From Ischnura elegans (Eukaryota > Arthropoda > Insecta > Odonata > Coenagrionidae), in assembly GCF_921293095.1 (NCBI RefSeq), contig NC_060248.1, positions 12,976,744 to 13,040,743 of the forward strand: a DNA stretch of 64,000 nucleotides, read 5' to 3'. Below the pieces are notes generated by a model. It made no database searches. It saw nothing but the letters and a program-made list of their open reading frames with translations, and had not been told where the DNA came from. Below are positions 24,338 to 34,707 of this stretch, piece by piece. Every line of letters starts with the position of its first letter. The stretch's first letter is position 1. A program made the translations under genes and the position numbers.

Positions 24338-26352
24338 GGCTGCTATTATGGATAGAATAGCATTATGCTATTCTTCATTATTGCAACCGATGTTGCTATA
24401 ATATAGCGTATTGCAACGCCTATGCTATTTGGTATTACGAACGGTTGCAATTCGTGTTTTTACTACACCGGAAGACGTAATTCTCAGAATAGCATAGGCC
24501 CGTTGCTATTTACTATTATGAACGGCGAATTGCAACCGGTAGGCTTGCTATAATATTACGCGGTCTTCGATGCCGAGCAATTCGGTATTGCAACCAGAAA
24601 ACGTGCGCATTGCGATGTCGAATTGTTTTTCTGAGGTTAAAGTAACCTAATCAAGCATTGAAAAATGGAATAATAGCCAAAAATAAAATGATATCAGCTT
24701 TATTTTAATTAAATAATAGTAGCATAAGTGATGAATATTTAACTATAGTTAAGTGATTTGGTTAGGAATTAACATTCGAGCTTAATATATGAAGCACAAG
24801 CTTGCTTCATCGACAGTACGAAAACAATAACAATTAATGCAAAGAATTACTACCATTAGCCCAAATTTTACGTGTTTTATTCATATTTACAATTCATAAT
24901 TTTATTTCATCACTTGACTTGCTACTAAAAATATCCTCAATGTAGGCTATCAGGTCGATTCTTGAAAAATTTCAAGCTTGTGTTAACACACTAACTCGCC
25001 AAATATAATAATAGTTATAGCTTTCAATGAAAACCATATATTACCATAATAATACCATATACTTTGATCAGCCGTTCATTTCCTCAATTGGACAGTATAT
25101 ACAAATACATGCAACGAGTCGAAATTGTTTTCCCCACTATTCGCTGCCTTCTACAATTAAAACTAAAAATTTATTAAATTATAAACACGGGCAGTCGACT
25201 TGAATTACTTGCTTGAAAACAAAGGATTTCTCCGAACACCAATAAAGTTTCCGAACAAATATGATTCACCACAAACGTTTAATGGAATATCCATGCACTA
25301 CATCATTAATGCAATATATATCATGTGGAATTGAATACAAATTGTTTCCTCTATAGACAAGTAAGTTATTCACACAATTAAGTTTCAGTTTATCGGCACA
25401 GTTCAGGGTCTATCAAAAATTTCAGTGAGCACATAATAAAATCAGCTGATACGAAAACAATGGTAACTGACACAACAGCACTTTCCACACGATTCACTAT
25501 TGCTAGATTCACTTTTTCACAGCTGTTCCATCCATCCTCAAATTCACCATCACCTCCCTCTGCTTTTTCCAAATATGCAGCTGAAATATCGATACTATTC
25601 CATCATAATACATGAAAGCACAGCTGTGACGTTGCCACCTACTTCATTTCCTAAACAGAGAATGAACACTGAAATTAGGGAGTCATATAATATATAGATA
25701 ACATTAGAAACGAAAGCTTCTAGTTCATACAGTAAAACGATATCGTCACGAGCAATACAATAAAAGTTGATACATATTAATTCTGATATGCAACAAACAG
25801 ACTTCGAAGCCTAACACATTTACGAAGAAAATCAAACATATTTAGCTTTCAATGATTATTTCGCATAGCATATATCTCACGGTAAAGGACCGATCGGATA
25901 TAGGTAAATCATTGAATATTTATGTCCGATAAATCATCATTATAACAACGAAATTATGACCTAACCCACCTGTCTGAAGCCATTGGGAAATTATCACAAC
26001 CACAACAAACAGCTGATTTCTTAAATGAGATTTTCAAAGCGTATTATATATTTCCAAGGTTTAATATAATTTTTAAATGTAAATAAAGCAATTATTTATA
26101 ATTTCAAGTCAATATTCCGTAAAATACAGAAAAATATATAAAATATCTTCTCCCTCATTGGTTACGCAAACTGTTCAGAAAGTTTTTCATACGGGAAGAG
26201 GCGGAGCTTCCAAATAGCTCGCGCAAGAAATAGCATGCTGCTATTCCGAACAAAATTATTACTACGCTTCATTCATAATACGGGGCCGTTGCTATAATGA
26301 CCCGCAGAATAGCGTATGCTATTTTTTGCAACGCTTATCCATAATAGCAGCC
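24338..26352. mobile_element. 2.0-kb terminal-inverted-repeat element inside the Copia provirus
   Basis: The ends are perfect inverted repeats of 17 bp (GGCTGCTATTATGGATA). Subterminal regions are packed with short motifs in both orientations (GAATAGCAT, TGCTATT, GTTGCTATAAT, TATTATGAA). A 3-bp TTT flanks both sides. The AT-rich interior shows no recognisable protein, so it appears non-autonomous. Three-base duplications occur in PIF/Harbinger and CACTA elements; neither is confirmed. It is younger than the Copia insertion. Confidence 0.7.
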
Positions 26353-29211
26353 TTTTACTTCTTCTTGCATTGCCTGTTTCCAAAACTCAGAATCTTTACT
26401 ATTTAAAGCCTCTGTTACTGTCCCTGGAATGGAAGTACACTCAATACTTGCATGAGCATAGTTGCAGCTTTGACAAGATGTTGGCTTCCTAACACGCTTT
26501 GACCTCCTTGGAATGGACTGGCTTGGTACCTCACCTGCGACCTCACCAGGGTCAAGGTTTGTCACTGGTACCTCTAAATTAGTAACTGTGGGGTAGACCA
26601 CCAAGACAGGCTGTTCAACGTCATCCTCCAAAACTGCAACACGAGGCGCTGCCTCCTCTGGTATCTCAGGCACTGCTCCCCCTGAAACTGAATCTGGGAC
26701 CACTGGAGTCAGACCTGGGATCACCACCGGGTGTGATGAAATTTGGTTTGATTTAGTCTCCTCAGCTTTTCCATCGCCTGTGAAAACATAGCCTTGTTCC
26801 ACAATGTCTTCTCCTGGATCAGGTTCGCCATCGCTGTCTAGATCGGGAATCTTGATATCATCTCGGCTCATCTTGAAAGGAAATTTTGATTCGTTGAACC
26901 TGACATCTCTGCTGATTATTACTTTCTTCTTTTTCAGACTCCAAAGTCGATATCCTTTGATGCCCTCTTCATATCCTAACATGATGCTTTCTTCTCCTCT
27001 GGGACTCAATTTTCCATCTCTTGTCTCTCTTGGCTGCCATGCCCATGCCTGGCATCCAAAAACTCTTAGATAGTTATAATCTATCTCTTTTAGTTCCCGT
27101 CCTTTCCACAAACTCATTGGAATATTGCTATTTCGTGCAGAAGTAGGAGACAAATTTCTGAGATGTACAGCAGTCATGAGAGCTTCTCCCCAAAATCTTT
27201 TATGAAGACCAGATTTTATCAGTAAACATCTCGTTGTATTCAGAATAGTTTCGTTGTACCTCTCAGATAGCCCATTTTGCTGTGGAGTATATGCCACTGA
27301 GAAACGATGTAAGATTCCACATTCTTCCAGGTGTACTGAGAATTTTTTATCTGTGTATTCTCCACCATTGTCACTCTGGAATTCCTTAATTTTCCTATCG
27401 TGCAGGCATTCCACTCTACGTTGAAATTTCTTGAAATTTTCAAATACTTCTGACTTCTTTTTCAATAAGTAGACCATAGAATACCTTGTAAAATCATCAA
27501 TAAATGTGACAAAGTACTTAGCTCCATTGAAAGTCTTGGGTGTAAATGGACCTGCCACATCAGAATGGATTCTATCCAAGACCTTGCATGTATCTTCTCC
27601 ACCTATGTTAGGAAATTTTAACCTTTTCATTTTCCCAGCATTACAAGTATCACAATCAAAATGGTTAATTCCACATTTTTTATCCAAAGGAATTCTCTTC
27701 ATATCATCTTCATTTAGATGCCCCAGTCTATCATGCCATATTATGGTAGATACTATGGATGCTTTCTTTGTCTCAGAAATAATCTTGACATCTTCAATGC
27801 TGACTCCTCCTACTGTAGTGATGTAATATAAATTATTTACGAGAAATGCCTTTAAGAAAACTTCTCCTTCATCTGATATCTCGTTCACCCCTTGATAACA
27901 TGAGAACTTCATTCCCTTCTTGTCCAATACTCCTTGTGAAAGCAAATTATCTTTCAAATCAGGGATGTACAGTACATCTGAGAAGTCTATAGTAAAGCCA
28001 CCACATTCAGTGGAGATCTCCAATTTTATGGTGCCAATTCCTTTGACTTCCAAAGCATATCCATCACCCACAACAACTTGACCAGTTATGGGACAAAGAT
28101 TTATGAATAAATCTTTTCTATTGGTCATGTGGTCTGATGCTCCACCGTCCAGTATCCATAATCCCCCACCTCCTATACTTTTCTCTTGGTGAGTACACAA
28201 TGCTTTATATCCTCTTGTGATGACAGAAGCTCGCCCCTTCTTCACAGATTCAAAATTCTGATTCTTCTCTATAGCATTTTGTTTCTTATCGGGGCACTGG
28301 AAAGATAGATGTCCCTCTGTTCCACATACATAACAGATGGGAGGATGGCTTTTTCTTCCACCTTTACCTTTGTTCTTTCCTTTCCCTTTAAATCTATTCA
28401 CTCCATGCTCAGAAAACTCTGATTCCTTTGTGACCTTGTAAACTTGATGTGCATCGCTATTATCTTCAGATTTGAGCTCTTTCTTTTCTCTTGACATGCA
28501 TAGCATCTTCTGCTCTTCCACAAGCATGTCACCCAATACTTCTCTTGAGACTAATTTCCCTTTCCGATAACTCTGGACAAAAAACTTCCAATCAGATGGA
28601 AGGCCGTTTAGATATACATTAGCTAGCATATCATCATCAATTTCCATACCACATTTCTTGATTTTCCTGCGATAATCGTTTATTATGGCAACATATTGAT
28701 GAATACTCATCTCCTTAGTCTTTTGTGTGTTCCACATAGCTCGATTGAAGCTGCATAGCTCAGAGCGGCCGTAACTCGTGCACATGGTCTCCAACGCTTC
28801 CCACGCTGCCTTAGCATTATCGCAGGCGTCCACATGCTCCAGAAAAGTCTTCTGAACGTTACAATAGATGAGTCCCAGACATGTGTTGTCCAGCCTTTTC
28901 CTCCGTTTCACCTCATAATCCGGCGGATCTGCCGCGACTAACACACCGTTCTCTTCTATCGTCCACTCTTCAAAACCTTTGATAGCTTCAATGCATTGAG
29001 CTTTTAAGAATAACCCCTTCATTCCTAGTGTCCACTCGTAATAGTTCGGCCCTTCAAGTTTATCAGCCACAGGTAACTGCCCCTGGGCTGACTCGCTATC
29101 CATCATTTGATTTTGCCGCCGTCCGGGCATCGTTCCTCTCTTTTTCTTTTTACGAGTTCGACGAGTTATTCCAAGCCAGACTCTGGTTGATTTGTACTCG
29201 AAGTTTATCAC
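26335..29211 (-). pseudogene. Copia gag-protease-integrase part
   Basis: The open region of about 950 codons has, in order, a gag region, a CCHC zinc knuckle (CYVCGTEGHLSFQC), the protease site (WILDGGASDHMT), the pre-integrase HHCC region (WHDRLGHL), and the integrase core (HSDVAGPF, FIDDFTRY, SDNGGEY, YTPQQNGLSERYN), ending in the spacer before RT. The C-terminal edge overlaps the inserted element. It belongs to the fossil provirus and is described only as such. Confidence 0.88.
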
Positions 29212-29284
29212 CGTTTGCTCAAACGATAGTCTTCTTCACCAACACGTTTAATTCTCCGCACTTATGCCTGCTGGGTCCATAACC

Positions 29285-29542
29285 TGACAAAAAATATTTG
29301 TTTCGGTAACCAGTGGACGAAATCTTCGTGCCACTATGAAAGCTTCGACAGTTAGTCCGGAGAAAAAACAGGATCAACTATCTACTTCAAGTTTTATTCT
29401 TCAACCACTTTTAAAGAGTCACAACAAAGTAAAACAACAAACCCTTGACTACAAAAAAGTACATAGATACTTTTTTCTGTTGATAAAAAAAATGGCATTG
29501 TCCGCGAATATACGAAATATATATTTCATGGAAATCTTAACA
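29285..29542 (-). repeat. Copia 5' LTR
   Basis: This is the 258-bp partner of 22500-22757. The primer-binding site lies immediately inside it, at about 29270-29284 on the minus strand. Confidence 0.9.
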
Positions 29543-29547
29543 GATTG

Positions 29548-30495
29548 ATCACAAGAAAACTAAGGTAATGAGGTTTTGTAAAGCATCACGAGCGAGAAAT
29601 GTGAGACTCAAGATAAAGGTGGGTGGTGAAAAATTTGAGCAGGTTGAGCAGTTCAACTATTTAGGCAGTACGTTAGAGGAAAACGGATACAGTAGTAAGG
29701 ACATCAGGAAGAGAATTGCATTAGCAAAGGAGGCGTTCATGAACAGGAAGGAGCTTCTGAGAGGATCGTTATGTAAGAGTTCAAAGGAAAGGTTATTGAA
29801 GAGTTTGATCTGGAGTGTAACTCTCTACGGTGCGGAAACGTGGAAATTGAGGAAAGATGACGAGAGATGATTGGAGGTATTCGAGACGTGGGTATGGAAA
29901 AGGTGAAATGGATGGAGAGGAGAAGGAACGGCGAAGTACTGGACATGGTTGGCGAGGAGAGGCAGCTTTTAGATGAGGTACGGAGGAATTAGAAGGTATG
30001 GATGGAGCCAATACTTAACGGGGAGCAGTGGCGCCGACTCCATAGGGCCTAAGGGGCCCCAGCCCCCTCAAAAATTCGTTATGGGTGTGAGTAAAAAATG
30101 TCAGGCTTGTTGATTTTCCCCGGAGCGTTCAGATATAGAGATTCTAGTTTTCAGGGTTCTACTGTTGATCATACGACTGTTTTAAAATGCTTAAAAAACT
30201 TAAAACTCCCTACTTATAAAAATTTCCCGAGGCAAGACCCCCGGTTTAGGCACCCCCAATATTTTTTGTAAGTCGGCGTCCCTGACGGGGAGGGGATGTT
30301 GAAAATGGTGCAAGAGAGTAGAATGTTAGGGAAACGAGGGAGGGGAAGGAAAAGAACAGGTTTTTTTTTAGATAGATTGAAATGGAGTAGGCCTAATAGT
30401 GAATTAAAGAAGGCAGCGCTGAAAGGAAAGAGAGGCTCCCAAATCACTTCTTTAGTACTCCACGGAAACCTAACTTAATCGGCAGAATACTATAT
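29548..30495 (+). mobile_element. LINE copy B, right part
   Basis: The sequence is essentially identical to 15939-16886 in unit A (constant offset 13609), including the C-terminal RT region (LYGAETW) and the embedded hAT MITE. Its left part, up to the Copia insertion, is at 22452-22499. Confidence 0.8.
30026..30284. mobile_element. hAT-type MITE inside the LINE (copy B)
   Basis: This is the duplicate of 16417-16675 with the same 8-bp ACGGGGAG duplication. It is not an independent insertion. Confidence 0.8.
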
Positions 30496-32197
30496 AAAAA
30501 AATAAAAAAACAGAAGTCACGCTCATGCATTATGAAATTGTTCTTTCAGCAAAAATTCTTTTTTATAGTTAGATAATTTATCGAAAAGTTATTGTTGAAT
30601 AATATTTCAAATTTAAAGCTTAATGAAAAAGTTAACGTTACTTCGTCTTAACAGAAGGACATAGTTTTAGAGATAAAGGTATACCAAATATGTACCAATT
30701 AAGGACATACATCTGTATTTCGAGACTTTCGAGAGTCTCGTGCAAGTGGTCTCGTCTCGAATTCAAGCCAGCGGTATCGTCTCGAGTCTCGCGGCAACAC
30801 TAGTCGGTGGCTGAGGGTGAGGTCTACTATCCAATGTCAAAATCACTTTTCGAGTTGATAAACAGAGTGAGATATGTAAATGGAAGAAGAGAATGTTGAT
30901 GATATCCAATGAAAACTCTAGAATCACATTGTATTCAGATATGGGAGATTAATGAAGGAATAAGATATTAACATTTTATCCATCCAATAGATAAAATTAT
31001 TTCTCTCTAATTTCAGCGAAATTTACTTTAAGAACCAACAAATATATCTCTGCAATGAACTACTTATGAGAATTAGGCACCAAAAAATCCATAAGTACAA
31101 CTATTACCCATCTTACCATATTTATTTTATGGAACAGCACCAATTTCATTACAATAACTTCATTGACTCACGTACGTATGAATATTTCAATAGCATGGGT
31201 TGATTAATCACTACTAACAGAGAATGTATAAAAAAAGCATTCGCGCCGGTAGGGACCCAAAGATACTTACGACCCCCGAGATATATTTACTACATTTTTC
31301 GTAAGGCCCCCTGCGCCCTGATTATGTAAATGTGACAGCGACGACGGCGAGAGATGACCATCACGTTCTCCTATCACGTTCCGCTGTATCACGCGATCAT
31401 GTAAGCCACCGTCATCGCGCGTATCATACAGGTACGAGCGCGTGAGGTTGGTATCATTGAGAAATCTGAAGAGCCAATGAAATCCTCCGACACATCTCTG
31501 TCCAAGAATGCGTCGTCTGCGGAGTATTTGAAATAACAATAACAAACAACGAAAACATAAAATGGATGCAGTTCAAAGCTAAGTACTTCGCTTCGCCAAT
31601 AGATAATATTATAATAAAGTACTCGTATTATGGTAAAGTTATGGGGAAAGTGTTGTATTACTTTCCGATGTGTGATAACGTAATCCATTATGCTAATGCT
31701 CGCCGGGAGATGCTGCAGTCATTATATTTACTATATCGTAGAGAATGGCCAAAAAGTCGTGATCTTGGATTGAAACTAATTAATGTTGAAATGATAATGG
31801 AAGTGTAATCGCGCTAGCGATTTGAATGTAAGTAGTTGATAGTTGATTTCATCATCATCACTGGTCAACAATCCTACCCAGACGGCACAGAACCCTCCGT
31901 ATCTAATTCGTATGTACATAGTACCCATTGACTAAGGGGATACTGTGCCGCTCCGTCGCTTTTCGTCAATGGATACATACCATTCGCGGCCTGTCGACGA
32001 AGCGCGTACGCAGCATGTGAATGTCCGCTACTAAGCACGTACGATTGGATACATAGCGCGCAGGAACACGGCACTCAGGCTAATCTCAATCGATTAGGTC
32101 GAAATTAGTTATATCGTAACTCGCACGATCGAAAAATGTATCGAACGCAACACAATCGATAGCTACCGACCGTAGCGAGAACCTTGATACGAATGAA

Positions 32198-32346
32198 TTG
32201 TAAGTTCTCAATAGGTAAATAACACCATATCATGAATTCTAATTACCATGAAAGACTCACGACCGACAAAGTTTTTGTCGGTTGTGAGTTTTTCATGGTA
32301 ATTAGAATTCATGATATAGTATTATTTACCCATTGAGAACTTACAA
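32198..32346. repeat. Near-perfect 149-bp palindrome
   Basis: Arms of about 73 bp start TTGTAAGTTCTCAAT and meet at a few-base loop within GACAAAGTTTTTGTCG. Only a few mismatches separate the arms. This is a foldback MITE or a cruciform-forming inverted repeat. Confidence 0.75.
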
Positions 32347-33039
32347 AACTTACTCGGCCACTTAAATAACTCTGCGAAAAATGAGATTCTCACGGCTAAT
32401 TCACGCACCACCAGCATCCAGCATTGTTAAGTGGCTCGTACTTACTTGGAAACCTTGAGATGTTAATGAGAGTAAATTCTTATTAATTTTGACACAAAAT
32501 AAGACATCACATAGCCCACGAGCATTAAAATGCTTACCCTAAAGCCTGACGAAATAAGATTTTTAAATAAAAATTGCCGATGAAACAGAATTGCTGACAC
32601 ATCTGCTATTAGTATGATCGAATTCATCAAAATGCAAGCAAAAATTAACGTATAGTTCAGTCTCAGCTACTAAAACTTACCCATATCAGGCGCTAAAGTA
32701 TTTGAAAAATTATTTGGTATGAGTAAAAGTCCCTAGGTCACTGCAGTAAATGTATCAACCTATTAAAAATATGAAAGTCCTGCCAAATCACCAGCATAAA
32801 CACTTGTAAAATAAAACATGTTATCTCTTAGATCACACCTCCGATTTTATACTTACTTTGCATGAAGTCACCACCGCAAGAAATTTTAAAGAGGCAGGAA
32901 AGAAAAAACCCACAGAAATACAATACATATATTATGTATTTTCTATTGTCAACCACAATAATATTTCCAATTTTCTCTTCTATCCCACATCTAATTTAGC
33001 GAAACAATTACTCTTATTCTCTTTCGAATAGAAAATTAT

Positions 33040-33918
33040 TTAAAAGAGGACTGGTCGATACATACAAACTATCGTCAATACTTTCTCCGATGAACGTCCA
33101 CTATCACTGCACCAACTTGCACAAATCAAATCCACATCCACAAATATGTCACTTCTGCCACAATGTCTGTCTTCTTGGCGACAGGTAACAGTGAAGCAAT
33201 GGTACCTTCCTCCAATCTGGGCACCTTCCATTCAGCAAGAATTTTCTCCTCGTCTTCTCGTCCAAGGCCACAGATTACTTTCTGATATCACAATGGTGCA
33301 ATGTGAAGCTCACACACCTAAAATTAATAAATAATAAAATACCATGTAACTTATTAGGTCAAATCATTTCCAATTTTTGGTATTTCTGCATGAGAAATCA
33401 AATTACTAGGCTCGTAAATATAGTAAATATTTGTATGCCTGATATTTTTATTGTTTTAAACTATAGCATAAGATAATTTGAAATGATGAAAGCCGACGTG
33501 TAATACACCATAGGGCAAGCTAAGAAGCAATATTCGATCCTATAAACTTGGCAGCTTATTCCTAGTTTCTCCTTTAACCACACGTTTACCGAATGAATTA
33601 ATACAAAAAAGACAACTAAAATGCAAGAATTTTCAAAAGAATTGCTGCTACAATATTTTGAATCACCATTTTTAGTACTGAATAGTTCGGGATGTTGATG
33701 CATCAACATCCCGAATGCACTTCTGACTTAAAATTACATCCAAATAATTACAGCGAGAAAGAGTACATACCTCACAGTTTTTCGTAGGGGTGAAATGTTT
33801 TCTTCTTATCGCCCAAATGCACTTCTTCTTCAACTCAGGATCTTTTGGAGAGCTAAAAACTTGAACCATATGTCCCGGAGTTTCCATTACATCCCGACAA
33901 TACACACACGAAAGGCAT
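33040..33918 (-). pseudogene. THAP zinc-finger protein remnant (transposon-derived)
   Basis: Exon 1 (33918 to 33771) begins MPFVCVLSGCNGN, giving the first THAP pair C-x4-C, and later has FSSPKDPELKKKC and IRRKHFTPTKNCE, which fits the THAP core. It ends at a good donor (GAG/GTATGT). Exon 2 starts at 33317 after TTAATTTTAG and reads VCELH, the C-x2-H of the C2CH finger. Downstream in the same frame are KILAEWKVPRLEEGTIASLL and further open sequence. The frame shifts once inside exon 1 and stops appear in exon 2, so it is dead. No transposase catalytic core was recognised. Confidence 0.6.
33686..33715. repeat. Perfect 30-bp palindrome
   Basis: TTCGGGATGTTGATG is followed directly by its exact reverse complement. 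It lies in the intron between the two THAP exons. Confidence 0.8.
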
Positions 33919-34524
33919 TTCTAACAAAAATATCTCACAAACACGTTTCTGAAGCCCAGTGAATGAAATTAAAGAATAAGGGAAACTTCACCATTACCAG
34001 ACACTCTATTCTTCACTAACTTAACCACAAAAATCCCTGAAATGTAGTGAGACGTGACGTAAACGACGCGATCTCCAACGGCTTGTGAAGGCATGTGATC
34101 TTTCTAGGAGGATAGGGCACGATGGCACCAGATGGCACCACCCGCGAAAGAAAATAGTCCCAGACCGAATACAGTTTTATCGATGAGATACAATTTTATC
34201 GATGCATATGAATTTGCCAGTCCTCTTGCATCTTTTTTCGTCATTAAAGGAAATAAAGAAACAAAACCTTCTAAGTAACTTCCTAAGCGCGATTTTTGTA
34301 TCTTGATTGTCCACCCTCGTATTTAGGTACGAAAACTTCCTGTGCCGTCTGGGTAGGATTGGTTCAGTCAGTTCTCAGTTCTCACTCAGTTCTCCTAGCA
34401 GCTAATCTTTTCACTCCTACGTATTTCTTCTCTTTCACATCTCTCTTTACTTGTTCCATATATTTTGTTCGTTATATAGTTGATTTATGATGATTAAAAA
34501 ATCGAAAAGGAGTTTAACGATGTT

Positions 34525-34707
34525 CATGGTGAAACAAAACTCAGTACTATTCCACAAACTTTTATTGTAACAGTCTACTAGTTTCGACGTTTATACCGTC
34601 ATTATCAAGACTAACCTGTCTGTTAAAATAAAAGTTTGTGGAATAGTTCTGAGTTTTGCTTCATCATGAACATTTCATCGTCCCAACAGGTAACGCCCAA
34701 ATCAGTT
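34525..34707. mobile_element. Short element with 15-bp direct flanks and internal inverted repeats
   Basis: GAGTTTAACGATGTT occurs exactly at 34510-34524 and 34708-34722. Between them lies a segment in which CAAAACTCAGTACTATTCC and CACAAACTTTTATT recur inverted (around 34535-34570 and 34630-34660). The long target duplication is typical of target-primed retroposons, yet the inverted repeats are unusual for these. Confidence 0.5.

Larger units (their letters stand above)
22500..29542 (-). mobile_element. Copia-family LTR retrotransposon (provirus), minus strand
   Basis: The element is 7043 bp, with 258-bp LTRs at 22500-22757 and 29285-29542 and a 5-bp target duplication, GATTG, on both sides (22495-22499, 29543-29547). 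On the minus strand the LTRs begin TGTTAAG and end TTGTCA. The primer site after the 5' LTR (GGTTATGGACCCAGC) matches the anticodon region of initiator tRNA-Met, the internal priming mode known for copia. A purine tract (GAGGGGGAG) precedes the 3' LTR. Internal order is gag zinc knuckle, protease, integrase, reverse transcriptase, RNase H, the Copia order. It looks young, since the LTRs differ by about one base. It is broken by one later 2-kb insertion at 24338-26352. Confidence 0.92.
17336..30950 (+). repeat. Tandem unit B (second copy, chimeric)
   Basis: About 6.5 kb of unit sequence is present if the Copia provirus is subtracted. From 17345 to about 19330 it follows unit C, including a 330-bp segment that A lacks. 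From about 19520 to 22450 it follows unit A almost base for base, including a shared loss of about 700 bp relative to C and the same foldback insertion. A block near 19060-19200 has private variants. It ends with a second LINE copy, truncated so that it starts at a point equal to 15890 in A. Confidence 0.8.
31869..34361 (-). mobile_element. Inner 2.5-kb element with THAP-domain exons
   Basis: Inverted ends of 22 bp (CAATCCTACCCAGACGGCACAG and its reverse complement) bound the segment that holds the THAP exons. THAP DNA-binding domains head the transposases of P elements and some other DNA transposons. The TIR of this element is unlike the Drosophila P element and no 8-bp duplication is evident. 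It is either a nested element or the inner part of the 31314-35206 one. Confidence 0.5.
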
